64,000 nt of DNA from Rhodoligotrophos sp. CJ14. GTDB lineage: Bacteria; Pseudomonadota; Alphaproteobacteria; Rhizobiales; Im1. The notes beneath the pieces are model-generated. The model made no database searches. It was given only the letters and a program-made list of their open reading frames with translations, and had not been told where the DNA came from. Below, in pieces: positions 7,981 to 16,888 of the stretch. The translations under genes and the position numbers were made by a program. Every line of letters starts with the position of its first letter. Within the stretch, counting starts at the first letter, position 1. Location: the NCBI RefSeq assembly GCF_038811545.1, contig NZ_CP133319.1, positions 2,013,516-2,077,515 on the forward strand. The letters run 5' to 3'.

Positions 7981-8856
7981 ATGGTTACGCCAACTTTCCG
8001 ATTTGCGCCGAGCCCCAATGGTGATCTTCATTTGGGCCACGCCTATTCCGCCCTGTTCACCAATCGATCTGCGCGCAAGGCCGGCGGCCGGACGCTGCTG
8101 CGCATCGAGGATATCGATTTCATCCGCTGCCGCAGTGAATATGTGAGAAACGCGATCGAGGATCTGTCCTGGCTCGGAGTCGTGTGGGAGGGCGAGCCGC
8201 GCCTCCAGTCGCGTCACATGCCGGATTATCGCGCCGCCCTCGACCAGCTTGCGGCCATGGGCCTGCTTTACCCCTGCTTCGCGAGCCGCCAGGAAATCCG
8301 TGAGGCGATCGCGGGCAGGCCCGACTGGCCGAATGACCCGGATGGCCAGCCGCTCTATCCCGGGCTTCACAAGCACCTGAGCCGGGCCGAGCGGGAGGCT
8401 TTCCGCGCGAGCGGCATTCCACACGCCCTGCGCCTCGACATGGAACGCGCCCTGAGCCAGGTAAACGGCCCGATCACCTTCACCGAGGCGGGCATGGGGC
8501 CGGATGCCGAGACTGGCCCGCTCGAGGCCGATCCTGCCGCATGGGGCGACGTGATCCTCGGCCGCAAGGACATTGGCGTGAGTTACCACATCGCTGTCGT
8601 GGTCGACGACGCGCTCCAGGAAGTGACCCATGTGACCCGCGGCCAGGACCTGTTCTATGCAACCGCCATTCACCGATTGCTGCAGATCTTGTTGAACCTG
8701 CCCGAGCCCCGCTATCACCATCACGGGCTGATCAGCGATGAGACCGGCCGCAAGCTTTCCAAGAGCGCCGGCGATCGCAGCCTGCGCTCACTGCGAGCAG
8801 CAGGGGTTTCAGCGCAGGAAATCCGGTCCGCGCTGGGCTTTGATGAGGAGACTTGA
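7981..8856 (+). CDS. gluQ: Glutamyl-Q tRNA(Asp) synthetase
   Basis: A truncated class I synthetase paralogue that attaches glutamate to queuosine at the wobble base of tRNA(Asp). The N-terminus has FRFAPSPNGDLHLGHAYSA (the HIGH motif) and the C-terminal part has GRKLSKSAGD (KMSKS-type loop). At 291 residues it lacks the anticodon-binding domain of GltX, which is the defining feature of GluQ. The start follows a stop and lies 80 bases from the divergent AlkA gene. Confidence 0.93.
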   Translation: MVTPTFRFAPSPNGDLHLGHAYSALFTNRSARKAGGRTLLRIEDIDFIRCRSEYVRNAIEDLSWLGVVWEGEPRLQSRHMPDYRAALDQLAAMGLLYPCFASRQEIREAIAGRPDWPNDPDGQPLYPGLHKHLSRAEREAFRASGIPHALRLDMERALSQVNGPITFTEAGMGPDAETGPLEADPAAWGDVILGRKDIGVSYHIAVVVDDALQEVTHVTRGQDLFYATAIHRLLQILLNLPEPRYHHHGLISDETGRKLSKSAGDRSLRSLRAAGVSAQEIRSALGFDEET

Positions 8857-8878
8857 GCCCCTCTTGTGAGGTCTCGCC

Positions 8879-10180
8879 TCAGGCACGTAGGATCTCCCGG
8901 AGAGTATTCCCCTCATAACGAGTTCGGAAAATGCCCCGGCGCTGCAACTCCGGAACCACGCCTCGGCAGAATGCCTCCAGCGACCCCGGGAAATAGGTGG
9001 GCGAGATCACGAACCCGTCGCAGGCACCGGACTCGAACAGCGCCTCCATGCGGTCGGCGATCGTTTTAGGCGATCCCACCAGCTCGTTGCGAATGCGTCC
9101 GGCCGCCTGTTTGAGGCTGAGCTTCTCCGCGGCCATGGCCGATTTGATCCGGTCCGCCACCCCCTGAATCCCCTGGTTGCCCTGCTTGGCAGCGAGCACC
9201 TCCTCATCGAGATCCTGGGAAAGATCCACGCCGAGATAGCTCGAATTATTGGCCAGGGCGAGATCAGGATCGATCAGTGATTGCAGATGCTCGGCCTTCT
9301 CCTCGGCAATCTCATCGGTTTCACCGACGACCACCCGCATCTGCGGCATGATCAGGCACTGTTCGGGGTCCCGGCCCGCATCGGCAAGGCGGGCCCGCAT
9401 ATCTCTGGTGAATGCGCTGAGATCAGGCTCGTAGCTCGCCGATGCAAAAACCATCTCCGCCCAGCGCGCGGCAAAGGCCCTTCCGCGGGGCGATGATCCT
9501 GCCTGCATGATGACGGGATGACCTTGTGGCGAGCGCGGGATCGAAAGCGGCCCGCGCGTGCTTAACCTCTTGCCCCGGTAATTCGCATAGCGGACCTTGG
9601 ACGCATCGGCGAAAACACCCTTCTCCTTATCGAGAATGAAGGCGCCCTCGTCCCATGAGCCCCACAGCGCCATGCAGGCTTCGAGCACCTCGTCGGCCAA
9701 GTCATAGCGCTCATCCCGCGAGGGGATATGCTCGAGGCCGAAATTACGGGCCTCGAGATCCGTGGCCGAGGTGACCACGTTCCAGGCAACGCGCCCCTTG
9801 CTGAGGATATCGAGCGATGCAAGCTGCCGAGCGAGATGATAGGGGTGATAGAAGGTCGTCGACAGGGTTGCGCCAAGCCCGAGATGGCGGGTCACCCGCG
9901 CCATGAGTGGCAGCACCATCATCGGGTCGATGAAGCTGATCTGCCCGCCTTTCTCCACATAAGTCGCGAAGCTGCCGCGATGAATGTCATAGAGGCCTAG
10001 GAGATCCGCGAAGAAACAGCCATCGAAACAGGCCTCCTCCAAAACGCGCGCGATATGCTCGTAGCGGCTGGGCTCCAGTATATCGTGCAGCGTTGCTTCA
10101 GGATGCCGCCAGCCGCCCGCATGATTGGCCGTGGGTCCCGTCTTGAGATAGGCGAGAAGATGCAGTTTCCGCTTGGCCAT
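8879..10180 (-). CDS. LLM-class flavin-dependent monooxygenase (NtaA/DmoA/SnaA family)
   Basis: A 433-residue luciferase-like TIM-barrel monooxygenase using reduced FMN from a separate reductase. The N-terminus KRKLHLLAYLKTGPT, the HPEATLHDILEP segment and NVVTSATDLEARNFG with ERYDLADE are characteristic of the nitrilotriacetate / dimethyl-sulfide / pristinamycin-synthase branch. Substrates in this branch are small sulfur, nitrogen or carboxylated organics, and the substrate here cannot be told. It lies downstream of the hydratase/dehydrogenase gene on the same strand with a 123-base gap. No reductase is adjacent; the one at 13831 could serve it. Confidence 0.88.
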   Translation of the reverse strand: MAKRKLHLLAYLKTGPTANHAGGWRHPEATLHDILEPSRYEHIARVLEEACFDGCFFADLLGLYDIHRGSFATYVEKGGQISFIDPMMVLPLMARVTRHLGLGATLSTTFYHPYHLARQLASLDILSKGRVAWNVVTSATDLEARNFGLEHIPSRDERYDLADEVLEACMALWGSWDEGAFILDKEKGVFADASKVRYANYRGKRLSTRGPLSIPRSPQGHPVIMQAGSSPRGRAFAARWAEMVFASASYEPDLSAFTRDMRARLADAGRDPEQCLIMPQMRVVVGETDEIAEEKAEHLQSLIDPDLALANNSSYLGVDLSQDLDEEVLAAKQGNQGIQGVADRIKSAMAAEKLSLKQAAGRIRNELVGSPKTIADRMEALFESGACDGFVISPTYFPGSLEAFCRGVVPELQRRGIFRTRYEGNTLREILRA

Positions 10181-10303
10181 CCAGGCAGGCCTCCTTCACC
10201 AGCATGCTGCTTGAACCAGAACTCAACCGATTTGGGAATGCCGTAATCGTAAATCCAGTCTGATCACGTCATGCACGGCTGGTGAGTAAGCCATCAATCA
10301 GGC

Positions 10304-12376
10304 TCATTTGAAGCGGCCACCACTCCTCGCAAGTTCCGCGAGCAGTGGCGAGGGCTCCCAGAACTTGCCTTGATAACCCTGTTGAAACCGCTGCATCGCC
10401 GCGACCACCCGGCCCAGCCCCACCTCATTGGCGTAATGCATCGGGCCCCCGCGATAGCGCGGAAAGCCATAGCCGGCGAGATAGACCACATCGATATCGC
10501 TGGCCCTGAGGGCGATCCCATCGGCCAAGACAGACGCACCCTCATTGACAAGCGCATAGATGCAACGCTGGACGATTTCCTCCGCGTCGATCTCGCGCCG
10601 CTTGAAGCCCAGTGATGCCGAATGCTCGGCCACCAGTGCGTCCACCTCCGGATCGGGAATCGCCTTGCGCCCATCATATCGATAGAAGCCGGCTCCGGTC
10701 TTCTGCCCGAAGCGGCCACGCTCGCAGATCAGATCCGGGATGGCGGAATAGGGTCTGTCCGGCTGCTCGACTTTGCGCCGCTTGCGAATGGCCCAGCCGA
10801 TATCGTTTCCAGCAAGGTCCATCATGCGCAACGGTCCCATCGCCATTCCCCAGCGCTCGAGCGCGCCATCCACCTCATGCGGCAGCGCCCCCTCGTCCAG
10901 CAGGAAATAGGCCTGACGCAGATATTCCTCGAGCATGCGATTGCCGATGAAACCATCGCAAACACCGGCCACCACGCCGACCTTGCGCAGGCGCGAGACC
11001 ACCTTGAGGGCGGTGGCAAGCGTGCTGTCGCTGGTGGCACGGCCGCGCACCACCTCGACCAGCCTCATGATATTGGCCGGGCTGAAGAAATGCATGCCCA
11101 CCACCTGCCCCGGACGAGATGTGGCAACCGCCAGTGCATCGACATCGAGTGTGGACGTGTTCGTTGCAAGGATCGTATTCGGCCCGGCAGCGGCATCGAG
11201 CTTGGCCAGCACCTCTTGCTTGACCTTCAGGTCTTCGAAAACGGCTTCGATCACCAGATCGGCCTCTCGCGCCGCCGCACTGAGATCGACAGAGCCGGTC
11301 AGGCGCTTGCGCCGCTCATCCGCATCGGCCTCCGACAGACGTTTGCGCTCGACCATTGTCCGGTAATGGCTCTCGATAGCGCCAAGCGCACGCTCCAGCG
11401 CCGCTGCCTCCACATCGACCAGCGTCACCGCAAAGCCAGCATCCAGCGCGGCAATGGAAATGCCGCGGCCCATTGTGCCCGCGCCGATCACCGCAATCGC
11501 CTCGACGGGCAGAACGGGCGTCTCAGGCGTAATCCCCGGCACCTTGCTGACCTCGCGCTCGGCGAAGAAGGCATGCTGCAATGCGCGGGCCTCCGGCGTT
11601 CCCACGACTTGCCCGAACCGTGTTCTTTCATTGGCGAGGCCCGTGCGGAAGTCGCGATGAATGGCATCGTCCAGACACTCGAGCACAGCGGCCATGGCCG
11701 GCACCGGATTGGGCAACAGCCGCTCGCGCGCCGCTTGCAATGCCGCTTCGGCAGGCTCGGCAGGAATGGCTTTCTCGCTCAGCCGCCTGGGTCCGATGCC
11801 ATCGGCGATGATCTTGGCCGCGAAGAGGATCGCCGCGCGGCGTGGATCGCCCTCCGTGATCTCATCGAACAGACCCTGAAGCCGCTTGTCCCCGGCCCCG
11901 ATCATCTGGCCGCCGGTCGCCATCTCGATCGCCATCGCAAACTCAATGGCCCGCGGCAGACGCTGCGTGCCACCCGCCCCCGGCAGAACCCCGAGCGTGA
12001 TTTCGGGAAGCGCTACCCGGGCAGTGCGGCCCGCTACTCTGAAATGACAGCCAAGCGCAAGCTCAAGTCCACCGCCCAATGCCACGCCGTCGACGGCGGC
12101 GACAACTGGCTTGCTTAAGCTCTCGATCTTATCGATCACCTCGCCGAGATAAAGCTGGGAGACCGCCTTCGCATCAGTGAACTCGCGAATGTCGGCTCCG
12201 GCCGAGAACTTGCCCCCGGCGCCCGCCAGAACCACTGCTTTGACCGCTGGATCCTCCTCCGCCGATGCGAATTCCCGGGTGAGCATTCTGCGCACCTCAA
12301 GCCCCAGACTATTGACCGGCGGATTGTCGATCACGATCAGCTTGATGCCGGAGAGATTGGGTGGGACTTCGGTCAT
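10304..12376 (-). CDS. Fused enoyl-CoA hydratase / 3-hydroxyacyl-CoA dehydrogenase
   Basis: A 690-residue beta-oxidation-type bifunctional enzyme. Residues about 5-190 are a crotonase domain with the oxyanion loop GGKFSAGADIREF and the catalytic pair Glu105 (GGGLELALGCH) and Glu125 (LPEITLG). Residues about 294-470 are the NAD-binding domain (GAGTMGRG at 298-305), followed by two C-terminal dehydrogenase domains ending with a GYGFPRYRGGPM segment. No thiolase partner is adjacent, so it probably serves a special acyl-CoA route rather than bulk fatty-acid oxidation. The region between crotonase and NAD domains is typical of the FadJ/PIMT-like single-subunit members. Confidence 0.92.
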   Translation of the reverse strand: MTEVPPNLSGIKLIVIDNPPVNSLGLEVRRMLTREFASAEEDPAVKAVVLAGAGGKFSAGADIREFTDAKAVSQLYLGEVIDKIESLSKPVVAAVDGVALGGGLELALGCHFRVAGRTARVALPEITLGVLPGAGGTQRLPRAIEFAMAIEMATGGQMIGAGDKRLQGLFDEITEGDPRRAAILFAAKIIADGIGPRRLSEKAIPAEPAEAALQAARERLLPNPVPAMAAVLECLDDAIHRDFRTGLANERTRFGQVVGTPEARALQHAFFAEREVSKVPGITPETPVLPVEAIAVIGAGTMGRGISIAALDAGFAVTLVDVEAAALERALGAIESHYRTMVERKRLSEADADERRKRLTGSVDLSAAAREADLVIEAVFEDLKVKQEVLAKLDAAAGPNTILATNTSTLDVDALAVATSRPGQVVGMHFFSPANIMRLVEVVRGRATSDSTLATALKVVSRLRKVGVVAGVCDGFIGNRMLEEYLRQAYFLLDEGALPHEVDGALERWGMAMGPLRMMDLAGNDIGWAIRKRRKVEQPDRPYSAIPDLICERGRFGQKTGAGFYRYDGRKAIPDPEVDALVAEHSASLGFKRREIDAEEIVQRCIYALVNEGASVLADGIALRASDIDVVYLAGYGFPRYRGGPMHYANEVGLGRVVAAMQRFQQGYQGKFWEPSPLLAELARSGGRFK

Positions 12377-12505
12377 AGCATCATTCCTGGGTTGCGCTGC
12401 GCCGTTCTTCTCGGGCGATTTATCAGCATTGTCTCATGCAGCTGTAAAACCTAGAGGCCGATTGATAAAGTGGAAAGCAGGGGAAATTTATGACGGGGTG
12501 ATCTC

Positions 12506-13462
12506 ATGCTCTCATTGCAAGGCATGGGGAGTTTTTATGTTGGCGGGCGGGAATTGGTGGTCGGCGGCCAGCCTAAGCGCCGCGTGACTTACTCCAAGAG
12601 TTTCGCCCATGATTACGACCCCAACGGACATTTCTGGATTGAGCAGGCCTATGTCCAATTCTTCATTCCGGCTGAGCTGAGGTTCGAAACCCCGTTGCTG
12701 CTCGTCCATGGTGGCGGGCTGACAGGCTCCGTCTGGGAGACCACACCCGATGGCCGCGATGGCTGGCTCGCGTTCTTCCTCAAAGCGGGGATCACGACCT
12801 ATGTCATCGATATGCCTGAACGCGGCCGGTCCGGCTTCTGCGCCCATGACGGCATATGGCCGGATCGGCCGATCATCCGCAGCGAGGAGGAAGCCTGGCG
12901 CCTTTATCGTTTCGGAGAGCCGCAGCATTTTGCAACACGCACCGGCTTTCCTGGCCTGCAATTTCCGCTTGAGGCGGCAGAAGCCTTCTCCAGAACCGCC
13001 GTGCCGCGCTGGCCTGCCAACGGCGCTGTCATGCTGGCCGGCCTCAAAGCGGCCATTGCCAGGATCGGGCCATGTATTCTGCTCGGCCATAGCCAGGGCG
13101 GCGGGCTTGCCATGGCGGCAACCCTTCAATGCCCTGATCTCGTCCGCGGCTCTATCCTGGTGGAACCGCATGGGCTTCCCGAGCCGAGTGAGATCACAGA
13201 TCCCGAAAGCCGGCCATTGCTGCTCGTGATGGGTGATTTCATCGAGCGCACGCCGGAATGGCCGCCGCTGGCTGATAAGGCCCGCGCGATGATGGACGCA
13301 TGGCATCACTCAGGCGGCCATGCCAATACCCTCGACCTCCCCCGCCACGGCATCACCGGCAATTCTCACATGCCGATGATGGATCGCAACAGCGACCAGG
13401 TGGCCGGCGTCATTCTTGATTGGCTGGACAGGAATTTCATGACCGCGCAGACGAGCGGCTGA
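12506..13462 (+). CDS. Alpha/beta hydrolase (esterase-like)
   Basis: A 318-residue hydrolase. The oxyanion strand reads LLLVHGGGLTGSVWET, the nucleophile elbow is LLGHSQGGGLAMAA, and PRHGITGNSHMPMMDRNSD near the C-terminus contains the probable catalytic His. The family is widespread in soil alphaproteobacteria and usually annotated as esterase without known substrate. There is no convincing signal peptide. It diverges from the hydratase/dehydrogenase gene and converges with the small unknown gene at 13500. The start at 12506 is the first in-frame ATG and its ribosome binding site is weak, so 12524 is possible. Confidence 0.78.
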   Translation: MLSLQGMGSFYVGGRELVVGGQPKRRVTYSKSFAHDYDPNGHFWIEQAYVQFFIPAELRFETPLLLVHGGGLTGSVWETTPDGRDGWLAFFLKAGITTYVIDMPERGRSGFCAHDGIWPDRPIIRSEEEAWRLYRFGEPQHFATRTGFPGLQFPLEAAEAFSRTAVPRWPANGAVMLAGLKAAIARIGPCILLGHSQGGGLAMAATLQCPDLVRGSILVEPHGLPEPSEITDPESRPLLLVMGDFIERTPEWPPLADKARAMMDAWHHSGGHANTLDLPRHGITGNSHMPMMDRNSDQVAGVILDWLDRNFMTAQTSG

Positions 13463-13499
13463 CACCATCCGTCTGCCGCGATCGACCGGAGATCGGGCG

Positions 13500-13826
13500 T
13501 CAGTCCTTGCGGGCCGTCTCAGGCCATTCGATATGCGCCCGAATGGCCCCGGTGGCCTCGTCCACCCATCCTGCCCGCTTGGCATAGGCGATCATGCCTG
13601 TGGCGGAATCCTGCCACCCCGGTCCGCCGACCTGGGCACCCAGCTTGCGCAAGGCTGCCTCGTCCACCCAGGCATGCCCGCTCTCGTCGACCCGGGCCAG
13701 CCCGTTCAGCGCCTTGGCGACGCTGCCCGTCGAGGCGCCGGGGTCATCGACCCGGACCTTGAAGCCCTTGAAATCGTCCGCATCCAACAGTTTCACCCGG
13801 CCAGCGGCCGTTACCGAAATGATCAT
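13500..13826 (-). CDS. Uncharacterised small protein in flavin monooxygenase operon
   Basis: A 108-residue soluble protein I do not recognise. It is hydrophilic, contains KGFKVRVDDP and GHAWVDEAALRKLG segments and has no Cys or membrane helix. The ATG at 13826 lies four bases after the stop of the flavin reductase, so it is the last gene of the LLM-esterase-reductase operon. The open frame extends to 13886 but that start would lie inside the reductase. Its position suggests an accessory or assembly role for the two-component monooxygenase; this is inference only. Confidence 0.7.
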   Translation of the reverse strand: MIISVTAAGRVKLLDADDFKGFKVRVDDPGASTGSVAKALNGLARVDESGHAWVDEAALRKLGAQVGGPGWQDSATGMIAYAKRAGWVDEATGAIRAHIEWPETARKD

Positions 13827-13830
13827 GGTG

Positions 13831-14355
13831 TCACTCGACCAGAAAATTGCCATCGACAAAGACCAGGGGTGCGACCTCCTGGTCAACGATTGTCTCGATT
13901 ACCTCGCCGACGATAAGCGTATGGGTTCCGAATGACATTATTGGTCCCTGTCGGCAAAGAACAACCGCTTGCGCCCCCACGAGGCAGGGACAGCCGGTTT
14001 CGGAAAGAACCCATTCGCCCACCGCGAACCGTTCTGTGCTGGGCAGCTTCGCAAAGGCGTGCCCGATCTCCGACTGGTCCCGGCGCAGCAGATTGACACT
14101 GAACAGCCCCGTCTCCGTCAGCGGATCGTGGATCGACGCGCTGCGGTTGACGCAGATCACGAGGGACGGAGGGTCCATCGAGAGGGAGGTGATGGCGGTG
14201 GCGGTCATCCCGAACCAGCGCTGGCCATTTGCTGTGGCCACCACCCCGACACCGCTCGCCAGGCGCCGCATGGCGCCGCGAAACCGCTGGCGTAGCGCCT
14301 CGGCAGTTTCAGAGCTGCCCGGACTGGTTCCCGCCGCCCGCCCAATATGCATCAT
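13831..14355 (-). CDS. NAD(P)H:flavin oxidoreductase (HpaC/flavin reductase-like)
   Basis: A 174-residue FMN-binding split-barrel protein that reduces free FMN or FAD for a partner monooxygenase. Family segments are FRGAMRRLASGVGVVAT, FGMTATAITSLSMDPPSLVICVN and the C-terminal GEVIETIVDQEVAPLVFVDGNF. It starts three bases after the esterase stop and is in the same leftward operon as the LLM monooxygenase at 15359, which strongly suggests it is its reductase component. Confidence 0.9.
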   Translation of the reverse strand: MMHIGRAAGTSPGSSETAEALRQRFRGAMRRLASGVGVVATANGQRWFGMTATAITSLSMDPPSLVICVNRSASIHDPLTETGLFSVNLLRRDQSEIGHAFAKLPSTERFAVGEWVLSETGCPCLVGAQAVVLCRQGPIMSFGTHTLIVGEVIETIVDQEVAPLVFVDGNFLVE

Positions 14356-14358
14356 CGT

Positions 14359-15336
14359 TTAACTCGATATTGTCGCGCCGGCCTGCTCGGCATGCCGCGC
14401 CTTGAGTGCGAAGGACAGCAGATCCGCAAGCTCACATGTCACGCCCTTGGCTGCGGGAATGAGCTTTTCCATGGGCAGAAACCCGTGGATCTGACCGGCG
14501 GCCCTCTTGACGGTGACGGTCACGCCCGCCTCGATCAGCCGTCTGGCGAAGGCCTCGCCTTCATCACGCAGCGGATCATGGCTCGCGGTCAGCACGATCG
14601 TATATGGCAATCCCGCAAGATCCGGCGCGCGCAGCGGCGATGCTCGCCAGTCCGTCCGGTCAGCATCGCTTCGCAGATAATGCTTGTGGAACCACTCCTG
14701 GTTGGCGCGTGTCAGAAGGTGCCCTTCGGCGAATTCCGCCTGCGAGGGCGTCTCGAAGCTGAAATCCGTCGCCGGATAGATGAGAAACAGCGCCCGGACC
14801 GGTGAGGCTCCAGTCATGACCCTTTGCAGGGCCGTCACGATGGCGAGATTGCCTCCCGCGCTGTCTCCACCGAGCGCCACGCGGCCAGGATCGGCCTTGA
14901 GCTTGGCTGCATGGGCAAAGATCCAGTCCGTTGCCGCGGCGGCATCCTCGACAGCCGCCGGGAACTTGTGCTCCGGCGCAAGCCGGTAGTCGACGGAGAT
15001 GACAGCGCAGCCCGCCTGATGCGCAAGCTGGCGGCAGAGCCCGTCATGGCTGTCGAGATTGCCGAGCACCCAGCCGCCACCGTGGAAATAGACCAGCAGG
15101 GGCAGCACCGTGTCGCCACTGCCAAGCGGCCGATAGTGGCGCATGGGGATGGAGCCATTCGGCCGCGTGGCCTCCAGCGTCTCCACCCGTTCCACCTCCT
15201 GAGGCGCCTCGACGGAGGCCCGGCGCGAGGCATTATAGGCCTCCCGCGCCTCATTGGGCGACATCACCTCATAGCCTGGCCGACCCGAGCTTTTGATGAG
15301 CTCGAGCACGGCGGCCGCACCCGGATCGAGGGTCAT
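14359..15336 (-). CDS. HSL-family alpha/beta hydrolase (esterase/lipase)
   Basis: A 325-residue hormone-sensitive-lipase-type esterase. Its hallmarks are the HGGGWVLGN oxyanion motif and GDSAGGN around the nucleophile Ser, followed by the Asp of SHDPLRDEGEAF and His of AAGQIHGF. The ATG at 15336 follows the LLM gene by 22 bases. The longer open frame to 15597 lies inside the LLM gene and is Arg/Ser-rich, so it is rejected. In context it may open an ester produced by, or presented to, the neighbouring monooxygenase (a Baeyer-Villiger-like order), which is inference. Confidence 0.9.
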   Translation of the reverse strand: MTLDPGAAAVLELIKSSGRPGYEVMSPNEAREAYNASRRASVEAPQEVERVETLEATRPNGSIPMRHYRPLGSGDTVLPLLVYFHGGGWVLGNLDSHDGLCRQLAHQAGCAVISVDYRLAPEHKFPAAVEDAAAATDWIFAHAAKLKADPGRVALGGDSAGGNLAIVTALQRVMTGASPVRALFLIYPATDFSFETPSQAEFAEGHLLTRANQEWFHKHYLRSDADRTDWRASPLRAPDLAGLPYTIVLTASHDPLRDEGEAFARRLIEAGVTVTVKRAAGQIHGFLPMEKLIPAAKGVTCELADLLSFALKARHAEQAGATISS

Positions 15337-15358
15337 GGTCGAAACTCCCGCGCTTCCT

Positions 15359-16660
15359 TCAGTTCTCGATCGTCTCTTTCTTCGCGTGCGGATCGAACCT
15401 CGGCACGGAAATGGAGCCGCCGCGATCGGTGAAGGTGGCAGCTTGCGCCACGCCAACCGTTGCGCCCTTCTTCCGGCCGAAAGCCTCGACGATCGGGATG
15501 TCCGCATCGGCGACGTCTGGCATGCGGCGTTTGCGGGCAAGCGCCGCCTCGATATAAGGCGCGAGTTCCTTGCGCTTCTGCTCCTCGCGGATCGCATCGC
15601 GCTTCTTGAAATCGGGCATCACGGTTTCGGCGAACAGCTTAAGCGACTCTGTAATATGCTCATGCTTGTTGTTCCCGCTCTGCAGCACGAAGATGATCTG
15701 GTCGACGCCGATCTTCTCGTAGCGCTCGAGATGGGCGCGCACCTGCTCTGGCGTTCCGATGCCGCCGTTGCCCGCATTGTCCTTGAGATCTTCCTTAACC
15801 TCCAGGAACCGCTCCCAGACCTGCGAGCGGCCGGGCCGATGCTGTCCGTAAAGGCCATAATAGCCGAGCGAATAGCCAAAGAAGCGGAACCCGTCGAGCC
15901 CGCGCCGCAGCGCCTCCTGCTCATCCTCATGCACCGACATGCCCGAGACCAGCGCAATATTCGGATTGACCGTATGCGCGATTGGCACGCACTCGTCTGA
16001 TTTGATGATGTCGTAATATTCCTGCACCCAGTGCGCCGCCTGCTCCGGCTCGACAAAGGCGAAGGCCAGTGCGCCAAGCCCATGGCGTGCCGCGCGATGA
16101 ATGGTCTCGCGCCGGGAGCAGGCTACCCACATGGGTGGATGCGGCCGCTGTACCGGCTTCGGCACGATGTTGCGGGCCGGCATTTCGAAGAACTCGCCCT
16201 TGAAGCCGGGATAGGGCGTCATCGCCAGCATATTGGCGGCCTGCTCGGTCGCCTCCTGCCATTTCGCCGTCTTGTCATCGGGAGAAAGCCCGAACCCGCC
16301 CATCTCCATCGCCGTCGCCGACTCGCCCGTGCCCCATTCGACGCGGCCATTCGAGACGAGATCGAGCGTAGCGATGCGCTCGGCGGACCTCGCCGGATGG
16401 TTATAGTCCGGCGACATCAGCATCACGCCATGGCCGAGCCGGATATTCTTCGTGCGCTGGGAACAGGCCGCGAGGAACACCTCGGGCGCGGAGGAATGCG
16501 AATACTCCTCGAGGAAATGGTGTTCGACCTCCCAGACATAGTCATAGCCAAGCTTATCGGCCAGCTCGACCTGGTCGAGCGCCTCCTGATAAAGCCTGAG
16601 CTCGGCGTCTTCTGACCATGGCTGAGGGAGCTGATGCTCGTAGAACATGCCAAACTTCAT
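15359..16660 (-). CDS. LLM-class flavin-dependent monooxygenase (bacterial luciferase-like)
   Basis: A 433-residue luciferase-family oxygenase. The N-terminus MKFGMFYEHQLPQPW, the pair VEHHFLEEYSHSSAPEV and HGVMLMSPDYNHPAR, and VEWGTGESATAMEM follow the family fold, and an extended charged C-terminal tail of about 80 residues (RKKGATVGVAQ onwards) is extra compared with standard 340-residue members. It leads an operon with an esterase, a flavin reductase and a small unknown protein. The substrate is unknown. Confidence 0.9.
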   Translation of the reverse strand: MKFGMFYEHQLPQPWSEDAELRLYQEALDQVELADKLGYDYVWEVEHHFLEEYSHSSAPEVFLAACSQRTKNIRLGHGVMLMSPDYNHPARSAERIATLDLVSNGRVEWGTGESATAMEMGGFGLSPDDKTAKWQEATEQAANMLAMTPYPGFKGEFFEMPARNIVPKPVQRPHPPMWVACSRRETIHRAARHGLGALAFAFVEPEQAAHWVQEYYDIIKSDECVPIAHTVNPNIALVSGMSVHEDEQEALRRGLDGFRFFGYSLGYYGLYGQHRPGRSQVWERFLEVKEDLKDNAGNGGIGTPEQVRAHLERYEKIGVDQIIFVLQSGNNKHEHITESLKLFAETVMPDFKKRDAIREEQKRKELAPYIEAALARKRRMPDVADADIPIVEAFGRKKGATVGVAQAATFTDRGGSISVPRFDPHAKKETIEN

Positions 16661-16818
16661 CGGGTATTTCCTCGTATCCCTACGGAACTTCTGTCCGTTT
16701 TGGCTGATGCGCCGATCTGAAGCTCAAATCTCCAGATCCGGCTTGCAATACTTTGCCAGAGCGTCTCGAAGACGAGCAGCGACTGGTATGATGTGAAACG
16801 CTAGCTTTGCGACGCCTG

Positions 16819-16856
16819 GGTGAAAAGAGCCTCGTGGCAAGGAGGATCTTTTCACC
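16819..16856. terminator. Hairpin between alcohol dehydrogenase and LLM operon
   Basis: GGTGAAAAGA (16819-16828) pairs with TCTTTTCACC (16847-16856), with an inner CCTC/GAGG pair (16830-16833 and 16842-16845), and TTTT follows on the plus strand. It lies 33 bases beyond the stop of the leftward alcohol dehydrogenase. It probably ends that transcript and separates it from the LLM operon. The T-run is on the opposite strand from the gene, so intrinsic termination is not certain. Confidence 0.5.
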
Positions 16857-16888
16857 TTTTGCAATGATCCGACAACCGTGACCGTGAG

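Noticed and set aside
10622-12118. 498-codon plus-strand open frame
   Set aside because: It lies wholly antisense to the hydratase/dehydrogenase gene, is rich in His/Arg/Gln as expected of a shadow frame in high-GC DNA, and shows no motif.
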